Shown here: positions 42,162-53,503 of the stretch, one piece after another
How positions within the stretch are numbered: position 1 is the first letter of the stretch
Layout: every line of letters begins with the position of its first letter
Source of the DNA: Synechococcus sp. WH 8101
GTDB taxonomy: Bacteria > Cyanobacteriota > Cyanobacteriia > PCC-6307 > Cyanobiaceae
Direction of reading: 5' to 3'
Assembly: GCF_004209775.1 (NCBI RefSeq)
Contig: NZ_CP035914.1
Span: forward strand, 2,108,001-2,172,000
Length of the DNA: 64,000 bases
Notes under the pieces: model-generated
Databases searched by the model: none
What the model saw: the letters and a program-made list of their open reading frames with translations, nothing else
What the model was told of the DNA's origin: nothing
Position numbers and translations under genes: made by a program

Positions 42162-42782
42162 GTGTTCGCCGGCGGTGCCCTCACCAGCCTCGGCCCCTGC
42201 TCCCTCTCACTGCTGCCGGTGACCCTCGCTTACCTGGCGGGCTTTGAAGGGCGCCAAGCCCCCTTGCAGCGCAGCCTGCTCTTCTGCTCCGGCATCGTGT
42301 CGGCGCTGGTGATTCTGGGGAGCCTGAGCGGCCTGCTAGGGCGCATCTACGGACAAGTGCCCGATGCGCTCCCCACCGTGGTGGCCGTTCTCGCCCTGGT
42401 GATGGGCCTGAACCTGCTCGGCCTGGTCCGGCTCCCCCTTCCGGCAGGGCCCGATCCCCAGCACTGGTCCGAGCACGTGCCGGCCCCTCTGGCTCCGATC
42501 GCGGCAGGACTGGCCTTCGGCCTGGCCGCATCGCCCTGCACCACCCCCGTGCTCGCCGTGTTGCTGGGCTGGATCGCCACCAGCGGCAGCCCCCTGATCG
42601 GTGTGGTGTTGCTCACCAGCTTCGGCTTCGGCCAGGTGATGCCCTTGCTCCTGGCTGGCAGTGCCGCCGCCAGTGTTCCGGGGCTGCTCGCCCTGCGGCC
42701 GATCGGCCGCTGGGTTCCCCCCATCAGCGGCATGGTGCTCATCGCCACCGGTGCTCTCACCTTGTTCTCTCACTGGATCTGA
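42162..42782 (+). CDS. ccdA: cytochrome c biogenesis protein CcdA (start unclear)
   Basis: Membrane protein that moves reducing equivalents across the membrane for cytochrome c assembly. It has six helices and the paired redox cysteines in [19 protein letters not shown] and [18 protein letters not shown]. The first usual start codon is GTG 42162, which begins inside the first membrane helix. The same frame is open from just after a stop at 42048-42050 and encodes a credible leader (IINLDLPGLAQSSEQLLSQ). The true protein therefore probably starts upstream at ATT or ATC. It ends four bases before ccs1. Confidence 0.88.
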   Translation: MFAGGALTSLGPCSLSLLPVTLAYLAGFEGRQAPLQRSLLFCSGIVSALVILGSLSGLLGRIYGQVPDALPTVVAVLALVMGLNLLGLVRLPLPAGPDPQHWSEHVPAPLAPIAAGLAFGLAASPCTTPVLAVLLGWIATSGSPLIGVVLLTSFGFGQVMPLLLAGSAAASVPGLLALRPIGRWVPPISGMVLIATGALTLFSHWI

Positions 42783-42786
42783 ACCG

Positions 42787-44079
42787 ATGCCTGCCTTGCG
42801 CCGCCTGGCTGCCCTGCTGTCAGACCTGCGACTGGCGATCGGACTGCTCCTCCTCATCGCCCTGGCCAGCGCCATCGGCACGATCCTGCCCCAGGGCGAG
42901 GCCCCTGAGCTCTATCTGGAGCGCTTCAATGCCAGCCCCTGGCTGGGCCTGATCAACGGCGACTGGATGCTGACCCTCCAGCTCGACCACGTGTACAGCA
43001 GCACCTGGTTTCTGAGCCTGCTGGCCTGGCTGGGATTGGCGCTGATGCTCTGCAGCTGGCGCCGGCAGTGGCCGGCCCTGCAGGCGGCTCTGCGTTGGGT
43101 GGATTACAGGGAACCACGCCAGTTGAGCAAGCTGGCGCTGGCACAGAGCATCAGCCTGCCCGATCCCGATGCGGCCCTTCTGAGGCTCAGCCACACGTTG
43201 CGGCAATCGGGCTGGCAGGTGCAGGAGGGAGAGAAGCGCATCCAGGCCCGTCGCGGCACCATGGGTCGGGTCGGGCCACTTCTGGTGCACACCGGCCTGG
43301 TGCTCCTCATGCTGGGTGCCGCCTGGGGATCCCTGGCGGGTCACCGGCTGGAACGGTTCCTGGCTCCGGGCCGCAGTCTCGACCTGCTCGACCGCTCCGG
43401 CAACAGTCAACTCACTCTCACGCTGGAAGACTTCGCGATCGATCGGGACCCGGCCGGCCGGCCGGAACAATTTCGTTCGCGGCTGCTTCTGCAGGGCCCC
43501 GACGACGTCAACAGCGAACGGCAGATCAGCGTCAACCATCCGCTGCGCTACCGCGGCATGACGGTGTACCAGGCCGATTGGTCACTGGCCACAATCACCG
43601 TTCAGCTTGGCAACAGCCCGAAGCTGCAGCTGCCCCTGCAGAGCTTTCCCGAGCTGGGAGAGCAACTCTGGGGCCTGGTGCTGCCGACCCGGCCGGATGG
43701 CAGCGAACCAGTGCTGCTGACAGTGAGCAGCGAACAGGGACCAGTGCAGGTGTTCGGCGCAGGAGGAGAGGCTCTCGCGACCCTGCGCCCTGGAGGCGAG
43801 GCCACAGAGATCAACGGTCTGCCGATGCGAGTGTGGAGCATTCTTCCCGCCAGCGGGCTCCTGCTCAAGCGCGATCCAGGTGTGCCCCTGGTGTATTTGG
43901 GCTTTGGCATCACCCTGCTCGGGGGCGGCCTGAGCATGGTGGCCACCCGACAGCTGTGGGCGATTCAGGATGTTGATGGGCACCAGCTGCATGTGGCTGG
44001 CCTCTGCAACCGCAACCTTGGGGGCTTCGCCCGGGAGCTGCCGGAACTGATCAGCACGGCTGTCGCGAGCCGTGCGTGA
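42787..44079 (+). CDS. ccs1: cytochrome c biogenesis protein Ccs1 (CcsB/ResB)
   Basis: 430-residue membrane protein of system II cytochrome c assembly, which delivers heme and keeps apocytochromes reduced. N-terminal helices hold [20 protein letters not shown] with the [13 protein letters not shown] segment, and a large lumenal domain follows with [20 protein letters not shown]. It ends in a C-terminal helix [23 protein letters not shown] 42787 lies 4 bases after ccdA, so ccdA and ccs1 act and are transcribed together. Its 3' end overlaps the convergent queF by 29 bases. Confidence 0.94.
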   Translation: MPALRRLAALLSDLRLAIGLLLLIALASAIGTILPQGEAPELYLERFNASPWLGLINGDWMLTLQLDHVYSSTWFLSLLAWLGLALMLCSWRRQWPALQAALRWVDYREPRQLSKLALAQSISLPDPDAALLRLSHTLRQSGWQVQEGEKRIQARRGTMGRVGPLLVHTGLVLLMLGAAWGSLAGHRLERFLAPGRSLDLLDRSGNSQLTLTLEDFAIDRDPAGRPEQFRSRLLLQGPDDVNSERQISVNHPLRYRGMTVYQADWSLATITVQLGNSPKLQLPLQSFPELGEQLWGLVLPTRPDGSEPVLLTVSSEQGPVQVFGAGGEALATLRPGGEATEINGLPMRVWSILPASGLLLKRDPGVPLVYLGFGITLLGGGLSMVATRQLWAIQDVDGHQLHVAGLCNRNLGGFARELPELISTAVASRA

Positions 44080-44506
44080 CGCGCACCACGGTGTGCACAT
44101 TGCCGCGCGGATGAAAATCTGCCTCAAGCTGCATCCAGACCGGGTCGCAGGCCGCCACCAGGTCGTCGAGGATCCGATTCGTCACTTCCTCATGGGAAAT
44201 CGTGCGATCGCGATAGCTGTTCACGTAGAGCTTGATCGCCTTGAGCTCCACCACGCGGGGCCCGGGCTGGTAGAGCAGGCGCAGAACGGCGAAATCGGGA
44301 TAACCGGAAAACGGGCAGAGGCAGGTGAACTCCGGCAGCTCAATCGCAATCTCATAAGGCCGGCCGGGCCGGGGGTTCTCAAAGCAGATCAACTCGGCTT
44401 CAGCGATGGCGCGTTCGCCATACAGGGGCGTGCGCGTGGAGGAGGAGCCAGAGGGGACGTTGGCAGGGGAGTTAGACGCGGAGTCGGAGGCGGTGGACAA
44501 ACGCAT
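44051..44506 (-). CDS. queF: NADPH-dependent 7-cyano-7-deazaguanine reductase
   Basis: 151-residue enzyme that reduces preQ0 to preQ1 in queuosine tRNA modification. It has the nucleophilic cysteine block [20 protein letters not shown], the glutamate-rich [20 protein letters not shown] loop and the basic [14 protein letters not shown] end. I chose ATG 44506 with GTG 44509 as an alternative. The first 30 residues are Ser/Asn-rich and unconserved-looking. Confidence 0.94.
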   Translation of the reverse strand: MRLSTASDSASNSPANVPSGSSSTRTPLYGERAIAEAELICFENPRPGRPYEIAIELPEFTCLCPFSGYPDFAVLRLLYQPGPRVVELKAIKLYVNSYRDRTISHEEVTNRILDDLVAACDPVWMQLEADFHPRGNVHTVVRVTHGSRQPC

Positions 44507-44570
44507 CACGTAGACGCAAGAGCATCATCACGCTACAAACTCACAAACTTTTCACAAACAAACAGGCAAA

Positions 44571-44587
44571 CTGTTCACCATGAACAG
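44571..44587. repeat. 17-base palindrome in the DUF4278 leader
   Basis: CTGTTCA-CCA-TGAACAG, a perfect 7+7 inverted repeat with a 3-base spacer. It lies in the AT-richer gap between the divergent queF and DUF4278 starts (44507-44753), after a stretch with repeated CACAAAC words. It may be an operator for either gene. It does not match the cyanobacterial LexA or NtcA consensus. Confidence 0.5.
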
Positions 44588-44753
44588 CGTTGGTGGGGTA
44601 GAAATGCATTGAAGGACAAAACGTTGAGCTTGACGGGTGCTCCGCATCTGTCGTTCAGCTGGAAGTAGCCCCTCCGCAAGGCGAAGCAACGCTCCTTCCA
44701 TCGAAGCGGCCCCGATCCATCGGGGACTTTCCAACCCCTTCGAGGCTCCCACC

Positions 44754-44972
44754 ATGACTGTTCAACAACGCACCTACCGCGGCGTCGCCTACGACGCCAG
44801 CCAGCACGAGCAACCCAGCAAGCAGGCGGTGGATCACACCTACCGCGGTCAGCACTATGACGCCCCCCTGCGTCATGACGCCGCCGCTGCCGAGACCGGC
44901 GTTGAGCTGCACTATCGCGGCGCCACCTACGAGCACCGCCAGGCTGAGGCCCAGAACCAGGTCAACTCCTGA
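44754..44972 (+). CDS. DUF4278 protein with three YRG repeats
   Basis: 72-residue protein made almost entirely of three repeats of a short motif: RTYRGVAYDASQ, HTYRGQHYDAPL and LHYRGATYEHRQ. This is the DUF4278 pattern of small cyanobacterial proteins of unknown function. ATG 44754 follows an about 245-base leader that I do not see as coding. A terminator follows at 44997-45041, so it is probably a one-gene unit. Confidence 0.85.
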   Translation: MTVQQRTYRGVAYDASQHEQPSKQAVDHTYRGQHYDAPLRHDAAAAETGVELHYRGATYEHRQAEAQNQVNS

Positions 44973-44996
44973 TTCGGTTGCAAAAAGCACAACTCA

Positions 44997-45041
44997 GACC
45001 TGGGTGAAGCGCCGTAATGGACACATCACCCGGGTCTTTTC
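44997..45041 (+). terminator. terminator of the DUF4278 gene
   Basis: GACCTGGGTGA at 44997-45007 pairs with TCACCCGGGTC at 45026-45036 (11 bp with one G-T pair) around an 18-base loop. Four T residues follow at 45037-45040. It lies 24 bases after the DUF4278 stop codon. Confidence 0.75.
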
Positions 45042-45104
45042 ATGGATCTTTGCCTTTACAGCTCCAGCCCATCGATCCGCCTGCGCCCGGGGACCATTCA
45101 CGGC

Positions 45105-45648
<544 letters not shown>

Positions 45649-45658
45649 GCGTCAACCG

Positions 45659-46474
45659 TTACCCAGCCAGCGTGGTGCGCACGAGCGTCTCGATGGCCTG
45701 GAGCTGAAGGGGAGTCTGGGGCTTCCCTTCAGACAACCAGAGCAGATATTCATGGTTGCCGGCGGGGCCGGTGATTGGGGAAGCCACCAGACCGTGGGGG
45801 CTCCAACCCAGCGGCTCTGCTGCTGCGATCACCCCCTTCAGGGCCACAACGTGGGCGTCGGGATCACGCACAACACCACCTTTACCGACCCGCTCTCGCC
45901 CCACTTCAAACTGCGGTTTCACCAACACCACAGCCTCGGAGCCCTCAGCTTGCAGCAAGCCGCGTAATGCCGGCAGCACCAAACCCAGTGAAATGAAAGA
46001 CACGTCCGCCACCGCCAGGGTCGGTCGCGGATCCCCTGGGTCGAACAGATCCTCCGGCGTCAACCGCCTGAGGTTGGTGCGTTCCCGCAGGATCACCCGA
46101 TCGTCGGTGCGCAGGCTCCAGGCCGTCTGCCCGTAGCCCACATCAATGCCATAGACCCGAGCGGCCCCATGCTGAAGGAGGCAGTCGGTGAAGCCGCCGG
46201 TTGAGATGCCGCCATCGAGGCAGATCCGACCCTCGAGCTTCAGGGGAAAGGCTTCGAGGGCAGCCAGAAGCTTCTCCCCACCGCGGGAGACAAAGCGTGG
46301 TGGCTGCTCGACGTGCACCTCCAGATCCGTCGGCACATCCTGGCCTGGTTTATCGAGCAGCTGACCGCGGCCATCCCGCACCCGACCGGCACGGATCAAC
46401 TGCTGGGCCTGCTGTCGGGACGGCACCAGCCCCAGCGTCAGCAGATGTAAATCCAGGCGGTTCTTACGGGCCAT
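45659..46474 (-). CDS. tlyA: TlyA-family rRNA methyltransferase (S4 + FtsJ)
   Basis: 271-residue protein. An N-terminal S4 RNA-binding domain (RLDLHLLTLGLVPSRQQAQQ, about residues 5-65) is followed by an FtsJ-like methyltransferase domain with the AdoMet site CLDGGISTGGFTDCLLQ. TlyA enzymes 2'-O-methylate rRNA; the old name hemolysin A is misleading. I chose ATG 46474 over the upstream extension to 46507. Convergent with glnB after 10 bases. Confidence 0.93.
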   Translation of the reverse strand: MARKNRLDLHLLTLGLVPSRQQAQQLIRAGRVRDGRGQLLDKPGQDVPTDLEVHVEQPPRFVSRGGEKLLAALEAFPLKLEGRICLDGGISTGGFTDCLLQHGAARVYGIDVGYGQTAWSLRTDDRVILRERTNLRRLTPEDLFDPGDPRPTLAVADVSFISLGLVLPALRGLLQAEGSEAVVLVKPQFEVGRERVGKGGVVRDPDAHVVALKGVIAAAEPLGWSPHGLVASPITGPAGNHEYLLWLSEGKPQTPLQLQAIETLVRTTLAG

Positions 46475-46573
46475 TTCGTCATAAAAGCAGAGGGGAAAAC
46501 CGAACAAAACCAGAGGTTCCCCCCAGCGCTGCAGGAACCGCCAGGAAGATCAGTCCAAGCCGCCCGCAGGGAC

Positions 46574-46837
46574 GTGTCCGCTCAACAGCCCCCCCGATCC
46601 AACCAGCGTCGTCGCTCGTCCCATCGGCCCCATCTGCAGAGCGTGCCGAAGCAGGACGCCACACCCGTTCTCGAGCTGCTCGCTCCAGGCACGTTCGTGA
46701 CTCTCGACAACCATCCCAATGATCTCCCCCCTTTTCAGGTGATCCAATGCCGGGGAGGGCGGTGCTGGGTGCGCCAGCAGGCCTGGGGACAACATGTGCA
46801 ATGGGAGGTGGAGCACAACCGCCTCACCTCGGCCTGA
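46574..46837 (+). CDS. small conserved-looking hypothetical protein
   Basis: 87-residue protein. The N-terminal 30 residues are Arg/Ser/Gln-rich. The C-terminal half is ordered-looking: LELLAPGTFVTLDNHPNDLP, then FQVIQCRGGRCWVRQQAWGQ and HVQWEVEHNRLTSA. I believe it is a picocyanobacterial protein of unknown function, but I cannot name a family. Divergent from tlyA; purB follows in the same direction. Confidence 0.72.
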   Translation: MSAQQPPRSNQRRRSSHRPHLQSVPKQDATPVLELLAPGTFVTLDNHPNDLPPFQVIQCRGGRCWVRQQAWGQHVQWEVEHNRLTSA

Positions 46838-46906
46838 CGTCACAGCCACGATCGTCCGCCTCAGGCCACGCCATACATTGGTTGGGTTGTTGTCACGCGC
46901 TGGCCC

Positions 46907-48202
46907 TTGATCGAGCGCTACACCCTGCCCGAGATGGGCGAGCTCTGGACGGACAGGGCCAAATATCAAAGCTGGCTCGACGTGGAAGTCGCCGCCTGCG
47001 AAGCCAATTGCAGCCTCGGTCGCGTTCCCGAGTCAGCCATGCAGGAGATTCGCGCCAAAGCGCGTTTCGAGCCCGAGCGGATCCTCGCCATCGAAGCGGA
47101 GGTACGTCATGACGTGATCGCCTTCCTCACCAACGTCAACGAACACGTTGGGGATGCAGGCCGTTACATCCACGTAGGGATGACCAGCAGTGACGTGCTC
47201 GACACCGGTCTGGCGCTGCAGCTGAAAGCCTCCGTCGCCCTGCTGCGCAAGGAGCTGTCAGCACTGGATCAGGCCATTGCCGCGCTGGCTGCCGAGCACA
47301 AGGGCACCGTGATGATCGGCCGCTCCCACGCCATCCATGGCGAACCGATCACATTCGGCTTCAAGCTGGCCGGCTGGCTCGCGGAGACGCGGCGCAACGC
47401 CGAGCGCCTCGAGCGGCTGGAACGGGATGTGGCCGTCGGCCAGATCAGCGGCGCGATGGGCACCTACGCCAACACCGATCCCGAGGTGGAGCGCCTCACC
47501 TGCGAGCGCCTCGGTCTCAGCCCAGACACCGCCAGCACCCAGGTGATCTCCCGTGATCGTCACGCCGACTATGTGCAGACCCTGGCATTGGTGGGCGCAT
47601 CCCTGGATCGCTTCGCCACCGAAATCCGCAACCTGCAGCGCACCGACGTTCTTGAGGTGGAGGAAAGCTTTGCCAAAGGCCAGAAGGGCAGCTCGGCCAT
47701 GCCCCACAAACGCAACCCGATCCGCAGTGAACGCATCAGCGGCCTGGCCCGGGTGCTGCGCAGTTATGTGGTGGCAGCCCTCGAGAACGTGGCCCTCTGG
47801 CACGAGCGTGACATCAGCCACAGCTCCACCGAACGCATGATGCTTCCCGACTGTTCGGTGACCCTGCATTTCATGCTGAGGGAAATGACAGCCGTTGTGG
47901 CGGGCCTCGGGGTCTACCCCGACAACATGCGCCGCAATATGAATGTCTACGGCGGTGTGGTGTTCAGCCAGCGCGTGTTGCTGGGCCTAGTGGACGCCGG
48001 CATGAGCCGGGAGGACGCCTATCGGGTGGTGCAACGCAACGCCCACAGCGCTTGGAACAGCAACGGCGGCGACTTCCGCGCCAACCTGGCGGCGGATCCG
48101 GAGGTGACCGGCAAACTCAGCGCCGAGCAGCTAGCTGACTGCTTCAGCACCGACCTCCATCAGGCCAATCTCGGCGTGATCTGGGATCGCCTCGGCCTTT
48201 GA
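46907..48202 (+). CDS. purB: adenylosuccinate lyase
   Basis: 431-residue homotetrameric lyase that acts twice in purine synthesis: on SAICAR and on adenylosuccinate. It has the fumarase-superfamily signature KGSSAMPHKRNPIRSERISG near 263-282, VGMTSSDVLDTGLALQL and the catalytic His loop GRSHAIHGEPITFGFKLAGW. The start is TTG at 46907 (MIERYTLPEMGELW). A 33-residue microprotein gene follows. Confidence 0.97.
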   Translation: MIERYTLPEMGELWTDRAKYQSWLDVEVAACEANCSLGRVPESAMQEIRAKARFEPERILAIEAEVRHDVIAFLTNVNEHVGDAGRYIHVGMTSSDVLDTGLALQLKASVALLRKELSALDQAIAALAAEHKGTVMIGRSHAIHGEPITFGFKLAGWLAETRRNAERLERLERDVAVGQISGAMGTYANTDPEVERLTCERLGLSPDTASTQVISRDRHADYVQTLALVGASLDRFATEIRNLQRTDVLEVEESFAKGQKGSSAMPHKRNPIRSERISGLARVLRSYVVAALENVALWHERDISHSSTERMMLPDCSVTLHFMLREMTAVVAGLGVYPDNMRRNMNVYGGVVFSQRVLLGLVDAGMSREDAYRVVQRNAHSAWNSNGGDFRANLAADPEVTGKLSAEQLADCFSTDLHQANLGVIWDRLGL

Positions 48203-48215
48203 GTCGCACAAGGCG

Positions 48216-48313
48216 ATGTTCTGGACCCCCTACGCCGACTGGATCTACGTGGGCATCAGCCTGAGCGGCCTGCTGCTGATCATCACGCTGGTGCTGCGGA
48301 GCAACCCGAAGCC

Positions 48314-48317
<4 letters not shown>
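48216..48317 (+). CDS. 33-aa single-span membrane microprotein
   Basis: Open frame from ATG 48216 encoding 33 residues: MFWTPYADWIYVGISLSGLL followed by LIITLVLRSNPKP. One hydrophobic helix (about residues 8-27) and a basic tail give an Nout/Cin-like single-span protein. AAGGCG sits just before the ATG. Its TGA overlaps the fumC ATG by four bases, so it is coupled to fumC. Not PetM, PetN or a Psb subunit that I recognise. Function unknown. Confidence 0.7.
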
Positions 48318-49711
<1,394 letters not shown>

Positions 49712-49727
49712 CCCCTGAAGCGGCCCG

Positions 49728-52496
49728 TCAGGCGGCCCGTTCCGTCGCCGGATTGAGGCCACCCGCCTCCGCCGCCTTGAGCAGATCCTCGGCTTCCGCC
49801 ACCGGGAAACGGTTGATCGCTTTTAACGCCTGGCGGGCATGGCGCCGCAGCTGCTCACTGATCGCTTCGCAGTAGGGCACCTGGGCGAGCAGATCCACCG
49901 TGCGCCGCATGATCCTCACCACATCCCCCTCATCCAGGGAGGTATTGGCAATCAGATCGTTCCAGGCCGTGCCGCTTGCCCAGGCCTCCACCAGTCCCAT
50001 CAGCTCCGGTTCCCACCAGGCGGGCACCACCACCTGGGCCCGCTCCTGGGCCCGCAGCAGCTCGCGACGGATCCCCATCAGGTCATGCAGAGCCTCCTCA
50101 GCCCGCGGCGGCGGCGGAAAACCGCTCCAGAGATCGGGGCGGTTCACCTCCGTGCTGATCACCTCGAACACCGCTGCCAGTTCCGCTGGCTGCAGCTCAT
50201 CCAGGTGCCCACTCATTAGCGCCAGCCCCAACCAGAGTTCGTTATCACCGCGCAGGGCCGCCACGGTCCGCCCGATTTCGGTGGGTTCCAGATCATCCAA
50301 GCAGCCGAAGTGCTGCAGGATCTCAATCAAGGCCAGAAAGGTCTCCCAGTGCCGGTTGGCCCGGTGGTGAAGCATCTGCTGTCGCTCACGGATTTCCAGC
50401 TCCAGTTCCTCCATGCGGCGCCGGTGCTTCTTCAACTGACGGCGATCACCCCAGCGATGGGCGGGATGGGCCTCCAGGTCAGCCTCCAGCTCCTGCACCA
50501 GACGCGCCTGGGAAAGCACCTCACCGGCCAGGTCGTACTGGGGCGTGGTCATGTCGTGGCGTTGGGCCATGTGCCCCACCGCCAGGGCCAACCCACCGCT
50601 CTGCTGATCACCATGCCGCAGTTCACCGGCACGGCGCAGCTCCGGTGGACTCACCCCCTCCACCTGAAGGCAGCTCAGTTCCGCATGCAGGCTCACCACG
50701 GCCTGGCAGGGCAGCAGCAGCCAGACGTTGTCGTCGGTGAGGCACAGCAGCAGGGGGAACTGACCGGGGCCATCGCATTTCTCGACGATGACCGCGGGCG
50801 TAACCCCCCCCCGAAGCTGGGGCGCCTTGAGGCTCACCAGGGTGCCGACACTGGCGAACTGCAGCGCCAGCGTGAGCTCGTGGGCCAGGGTTTCTTCCGC
50901 TTGTTGCTGCAGGATCCTGAGCAAGCGACGCTCCTCGCGTAAGCGACCACGCCGTTTCTCGTACTCCTCGAAGTCTTCCCAGGGCACATCCCCCGCCGTG
51001 CCCTGCAGCTGACCGAGCTGGAGGCGCAGCTGGGTAAGGATCTCTTCCTCCTCGACCAGATCGAGGCTGGCGAGGTAACGGCCGAAACTGCGCTCCACCA
51101 GCTCCCGCGCCTTCGCCAGATCGTGGCGCTGCAACAGATTCAGCACCATGCCGTAACTCGGGGTGAACTGACTCACGAGCGGATCGGAGGGGCTGGTGGC
51201 CAGCTGCCCGGCCTCACGCACCCCCTCAAACCGGCTCTGCACCGTCACCACATAGCCCTGGGAATCGAGACCTCGCCGACCGGCGCGACCGGCCATCTGC
51301 AGAAACTCGCTCGCCATCAGCGGCCGATGGCCCCGCTCGGTGCGCTTGGACAACGCCGCGATCACGGTGCTGCGTGCCGGCATGTTGATACCCGCCGCCA
51401 GGGTTTCTGTGGCAAACACCACCTTCACCAACCCCTCCTGGAAGAGCTCCTCGATCAGCTCCTTCCAGGCGGGAAGCACGCCGGCATGGTGAGCGGCGAT
51501 GCCGCGCAGGAGAGCGTCCGCATGCACCCCATCACGCACCGCCTCCGGATTGGCACTGGCGTAGGCCTTGAAGCGCTCGCGAATCCTCGCCTGCTCGTTC
51601 TCATTCACGAGGCATTGCGCACCGAGATCGCGCACCGCCTTGTCGCAACCGCGCCGGCTGAAAATGAAATAGATGGCCGGAAGCATGTCCCGTTCGGCCA
51701 TCTGAGCGACCACGAAACTGATCGGCGGTGGCTCGGGCTGGGGCGGCTTGGGGGAGCGGCCTTTGCGTTTGCTCCCCTTCGGAGCACGCCAGACCTTGCA
51801 GTTGGGATGAAGACCGGTGCCCTGATCGTTCAGCAGCGGGTGCAGACCCTTGGCACTGCAGAAACTGAACTGCAGGGGAACGGGCCGATGATCACTCAGA
51901 ACGAGCCGGGTGGGGCCATGCACCCGCTCGATCCAGTCGGTGAGTTGCCCGGCATTGGCCACCGTGGCGGAAAGGGCCACCAATTGCACCGAAGGCGGGC
52001 AGTGAATGATCGACTCCTCCCAGACCGTGCCCCGCTGGGAGTCGTTCATGTAGTGGCATTCATCGAGCACCACCGCCTCCACATCCGCCAACGGATCGTC
52101 ATGCTCATCCGCCTCGGCGTAGAGCATGTTGCGGAAGATCTCGGTGGTCATCACCACGATGGAGGCCTCCCGGTTGACGCTGAGATCACCGGTCATCAGG
52201 CCCACGTTCTCCGCCCCGAACTGGGCGCGGAAATCGCGCAGTTTCTGGTTGGACAACGCCTTGAGCGGCGTGGTGTAAAACACTTTCTGGCGATGCGCGA
52301 TCGCCCGATAGATGGCGTATTCGCCCACCAGGGTCTTGCCCGATCCCGTCGGTGCACTCACCACCACGGAATGGCCCTGATTGAGGGCCTCAATGGCCTC
52401 CAGCTGGAACCCGTCGAGAGGGAAGGGGAAAATCTGCGCCGGATCCGGCGACCCCACGCTTGCGGGCTCAGCAGCCAGGGTGTCGGTCTCGGCCAT
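49728..52496 (-). CDS. Ski2-like DExH RNA helicase with DSHCT C-terminus
   Basis: 922-residue superfamily 2 helicase. Q-like and Walker A motifs read FPFPLDGFQLEAIEAL and VSAPTGSGKTLVGEYAIYRA (about 45-65). Motif II is LDECHYMNDSQRG (DECH), motif III LVALSATVANAGQL, and motif VI QMAGRAGRRGLDSQGYVV. The second half has arch-like and DSHCT-type helical regions as in Mtr4/Ski2 and plant/cyanobacterial relatives. It probably acts in RNA decay or rRNA processing. I chose ATG 52496; a larger frame upstream runs into the BASS transporter gene. Confidence 0.92.
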   Translation of the reverse strand: MAETDTLAAEPASVGSPDPAQIFPFPLDGFQLEAIEALNQGHSVVVSAPTGSGKTLVGEYAIYRAIAHRQKVFYTTPLKALSNQKLRDFRAQFGAENVGLMTGDLSVNREASIVVMTTEIFRNMLYAEADEHDDPLADVEAVVLDECHYMNDSQRGTVWEESIIHCPPSVQLVALSATVANAGQLTDWIERVHGPTRLVLSDHRPVPLQFSFCSAKGLHPLLNDQGTGLHPNCKVWRAPKGSKRKGRSPKPPQPEPPPISFVVAQMAERDMLPAIYFIFSRRGCDKAVRDLGAQCLVNENEQARIRERFKAYASANPEAVRDGVHADALLRGIAAHHAGVLPAWKELIEELFQEGLVKVVFATETLAAGINMPARSTVIAALSKRTERGHRPLMASEFLQMAGRAGRRGLDSQGYVVTVQSRFEGVREAGQLATSPSDPLVSQFTPSYGMVLNLLQRHDLAKARELVERSFGRYLASLDLVEEEEILTQLRLQLGQLQGTAGDVPWEDFEEYEKRRGRLREERRLLRILQQQAEETLAHELTLALQFASVGTLVSLKAPQLRGGVTPAVIVEKCDGPGQFPLLLCLTDDNVWLLLPCQAVVSLHAELSCLQVEGVSPPELRRAGELRHGDQQSGGLALAVGHMAQRHDMTTPQYDLAGEVLSQARLVQELEADLEAHPAHRWGDRRQLKKHRRRMEELELEIRERQQMLHHRANRHWETFLALIEILQHFGCLDDLEPTEIGRTVAALRGDNELWLGLALMSGHLDELQPAELAAVFEVISTEVNRPDLWSGFPPPPRAEEALHDLMGIRRELLRAQERAQVVVPAWWEPELMGLVEAWASGTAWNDLIANTSLDEGDVVRIMRRTVDLLAQVPYCEAISEQLRRHARQALKAINRFPVAEAEDLLKAAEAGGLNPATERAA

Positions 52497-52506
52497 AAAG
52501 GCGATC

Positions 52507-53469
52507 CTAGGGACGCCGCCGCCACCAGGCCGCCAGGGCACTGCCAAGCAGGGAATGCACCACAGCGGAGATCGCCCCGGGCAGGGCCGTGAGCGGACTG
52601 GCGAACCCACCCGCCCGGGCCAACACCACCGCCAGGCCTGAGTTCTGCATCCCCACCTCCAGGCTGATCGTGCGGCGTGACGACGCCCCGTCTCCGAGCA
52701 GAGCCGGCACCAACAGCCCCAAGGCGAAGCCGCCGGCATGGAGCAGCACTGTGGCCAGAAGCAACAGCAGGCCCTGACTGAGCAACGCCTGGCGCTGGCC
52801 TGCCAGGATCCCGGCCACGATCAAGGCGATGGCGACCACGGCAATGGGCGGCATCAACGGTTCGATCCGCCGCGCCAGCCCCGGCTGCCCCTGCTTCAAG
52901 GCAACACCGAGTGCCACCGGCACCAGCACCACCTGCAGCACATTGATCAACAGGGTCCAGCCCTCCACGGGCACATAGCGCCCGGCCAGCAGGCTGGTGA
53001 GCAATGGCGTCAGCACCACCGCCAGACCCGTGCTCAGGCTGGTCATCACCACTGAAAGGGCCACATCAGCCCTGGCGATCAAGGCCACCACGTTGCTGGC
53101 CGTGCCACCGGGGCAACACCCCACCAGAATCAACCCCACCGCCAGAGGGGGGTCCAACCGCAGCCCCCAGGCCAGCAGGGCCGCCAACGACGGCATCACC
53201 AGAAACTGCAACGCCACACCGATCAGGGCGGAGCGGGGCCGAACCAGCACCCGGCGAAAGTCAGCCGGGGCAAGCCCAAGTCCCATGCCGAGCATGATCA
53301 GGGCAAGGCCCCAGGTGATCACGGGCCCCGCCACCCAGGCGAACAAGCCCGGCACCGCCAACGACAGTCCTGCCGCCAGCAGGGTCCAGAGCGGGAACAA
53401 CAGGGTGAAACGCTCCAGCGACGGCAGCGATGGGGACGACGACACGAGCTCGGAGCGGCGACACGCCAT
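52507..53469 (-). CDS. bile acid:sodium symporter (BASS) family transporter
   Basis: 320-residue integral membrane protein with about ten helices. It has LVGCCPGGTASNVVALIARA, the characteristic BASS segment, and SLEVGMQNSGLAVVLARAGG. Plant plastid members carry pyruvate or glucosinolate precursors; bacterial substrates vary, and the substrate here is unknown. I chose ATG 53469. Start-to-start gap with the divergent bioF is only 34 bases. Confidence 0.9.
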   Translation of the reverse strand: MACRRSELVSSSPSLPSLERFTLLFPLWTLLAAGLSLAVPGLFAWVAGPVITWGLALIMLGMGLGLAPADFRRVLVRPRSALIGVALQFLVMPSLAALLAWGLRLDPPLAVGLILVGCCPGGTASNVVALIARADVALSVVMTSLSTGLAVVLTPLLTSLLAGRYVPVEGWTLLINVLQVVLVPVALGVALKQGQPGLARRIEPLMPPIAVVAIALIVAGILAGQRQALLSQGLLLLLATVLLHAGGFALGLLVPALLGDGASSRRTISLEVGMQNSGLAVVLARAGGFASPLTALPGAISAVVHSLLGSALAAWWRRRP

Positions 53470-53503
53470 CCTGCAGGCCGCGGTGATCGCCAAACTGGTC
53501 GGC

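Noticed and set aside
44571-44587. LexA-type SOS box
   Set aside because: CTGT and ACAG half-sites are present but the spacing is 9 and not 8, and the cyanobacterial LexA consensus is different.
51123-52592. 489-aa plus-strand open frame
   Set aside because: Antisense to the Ski2-like helicase, which shows all helicase motifs; the plus frame has no recognisable domain.
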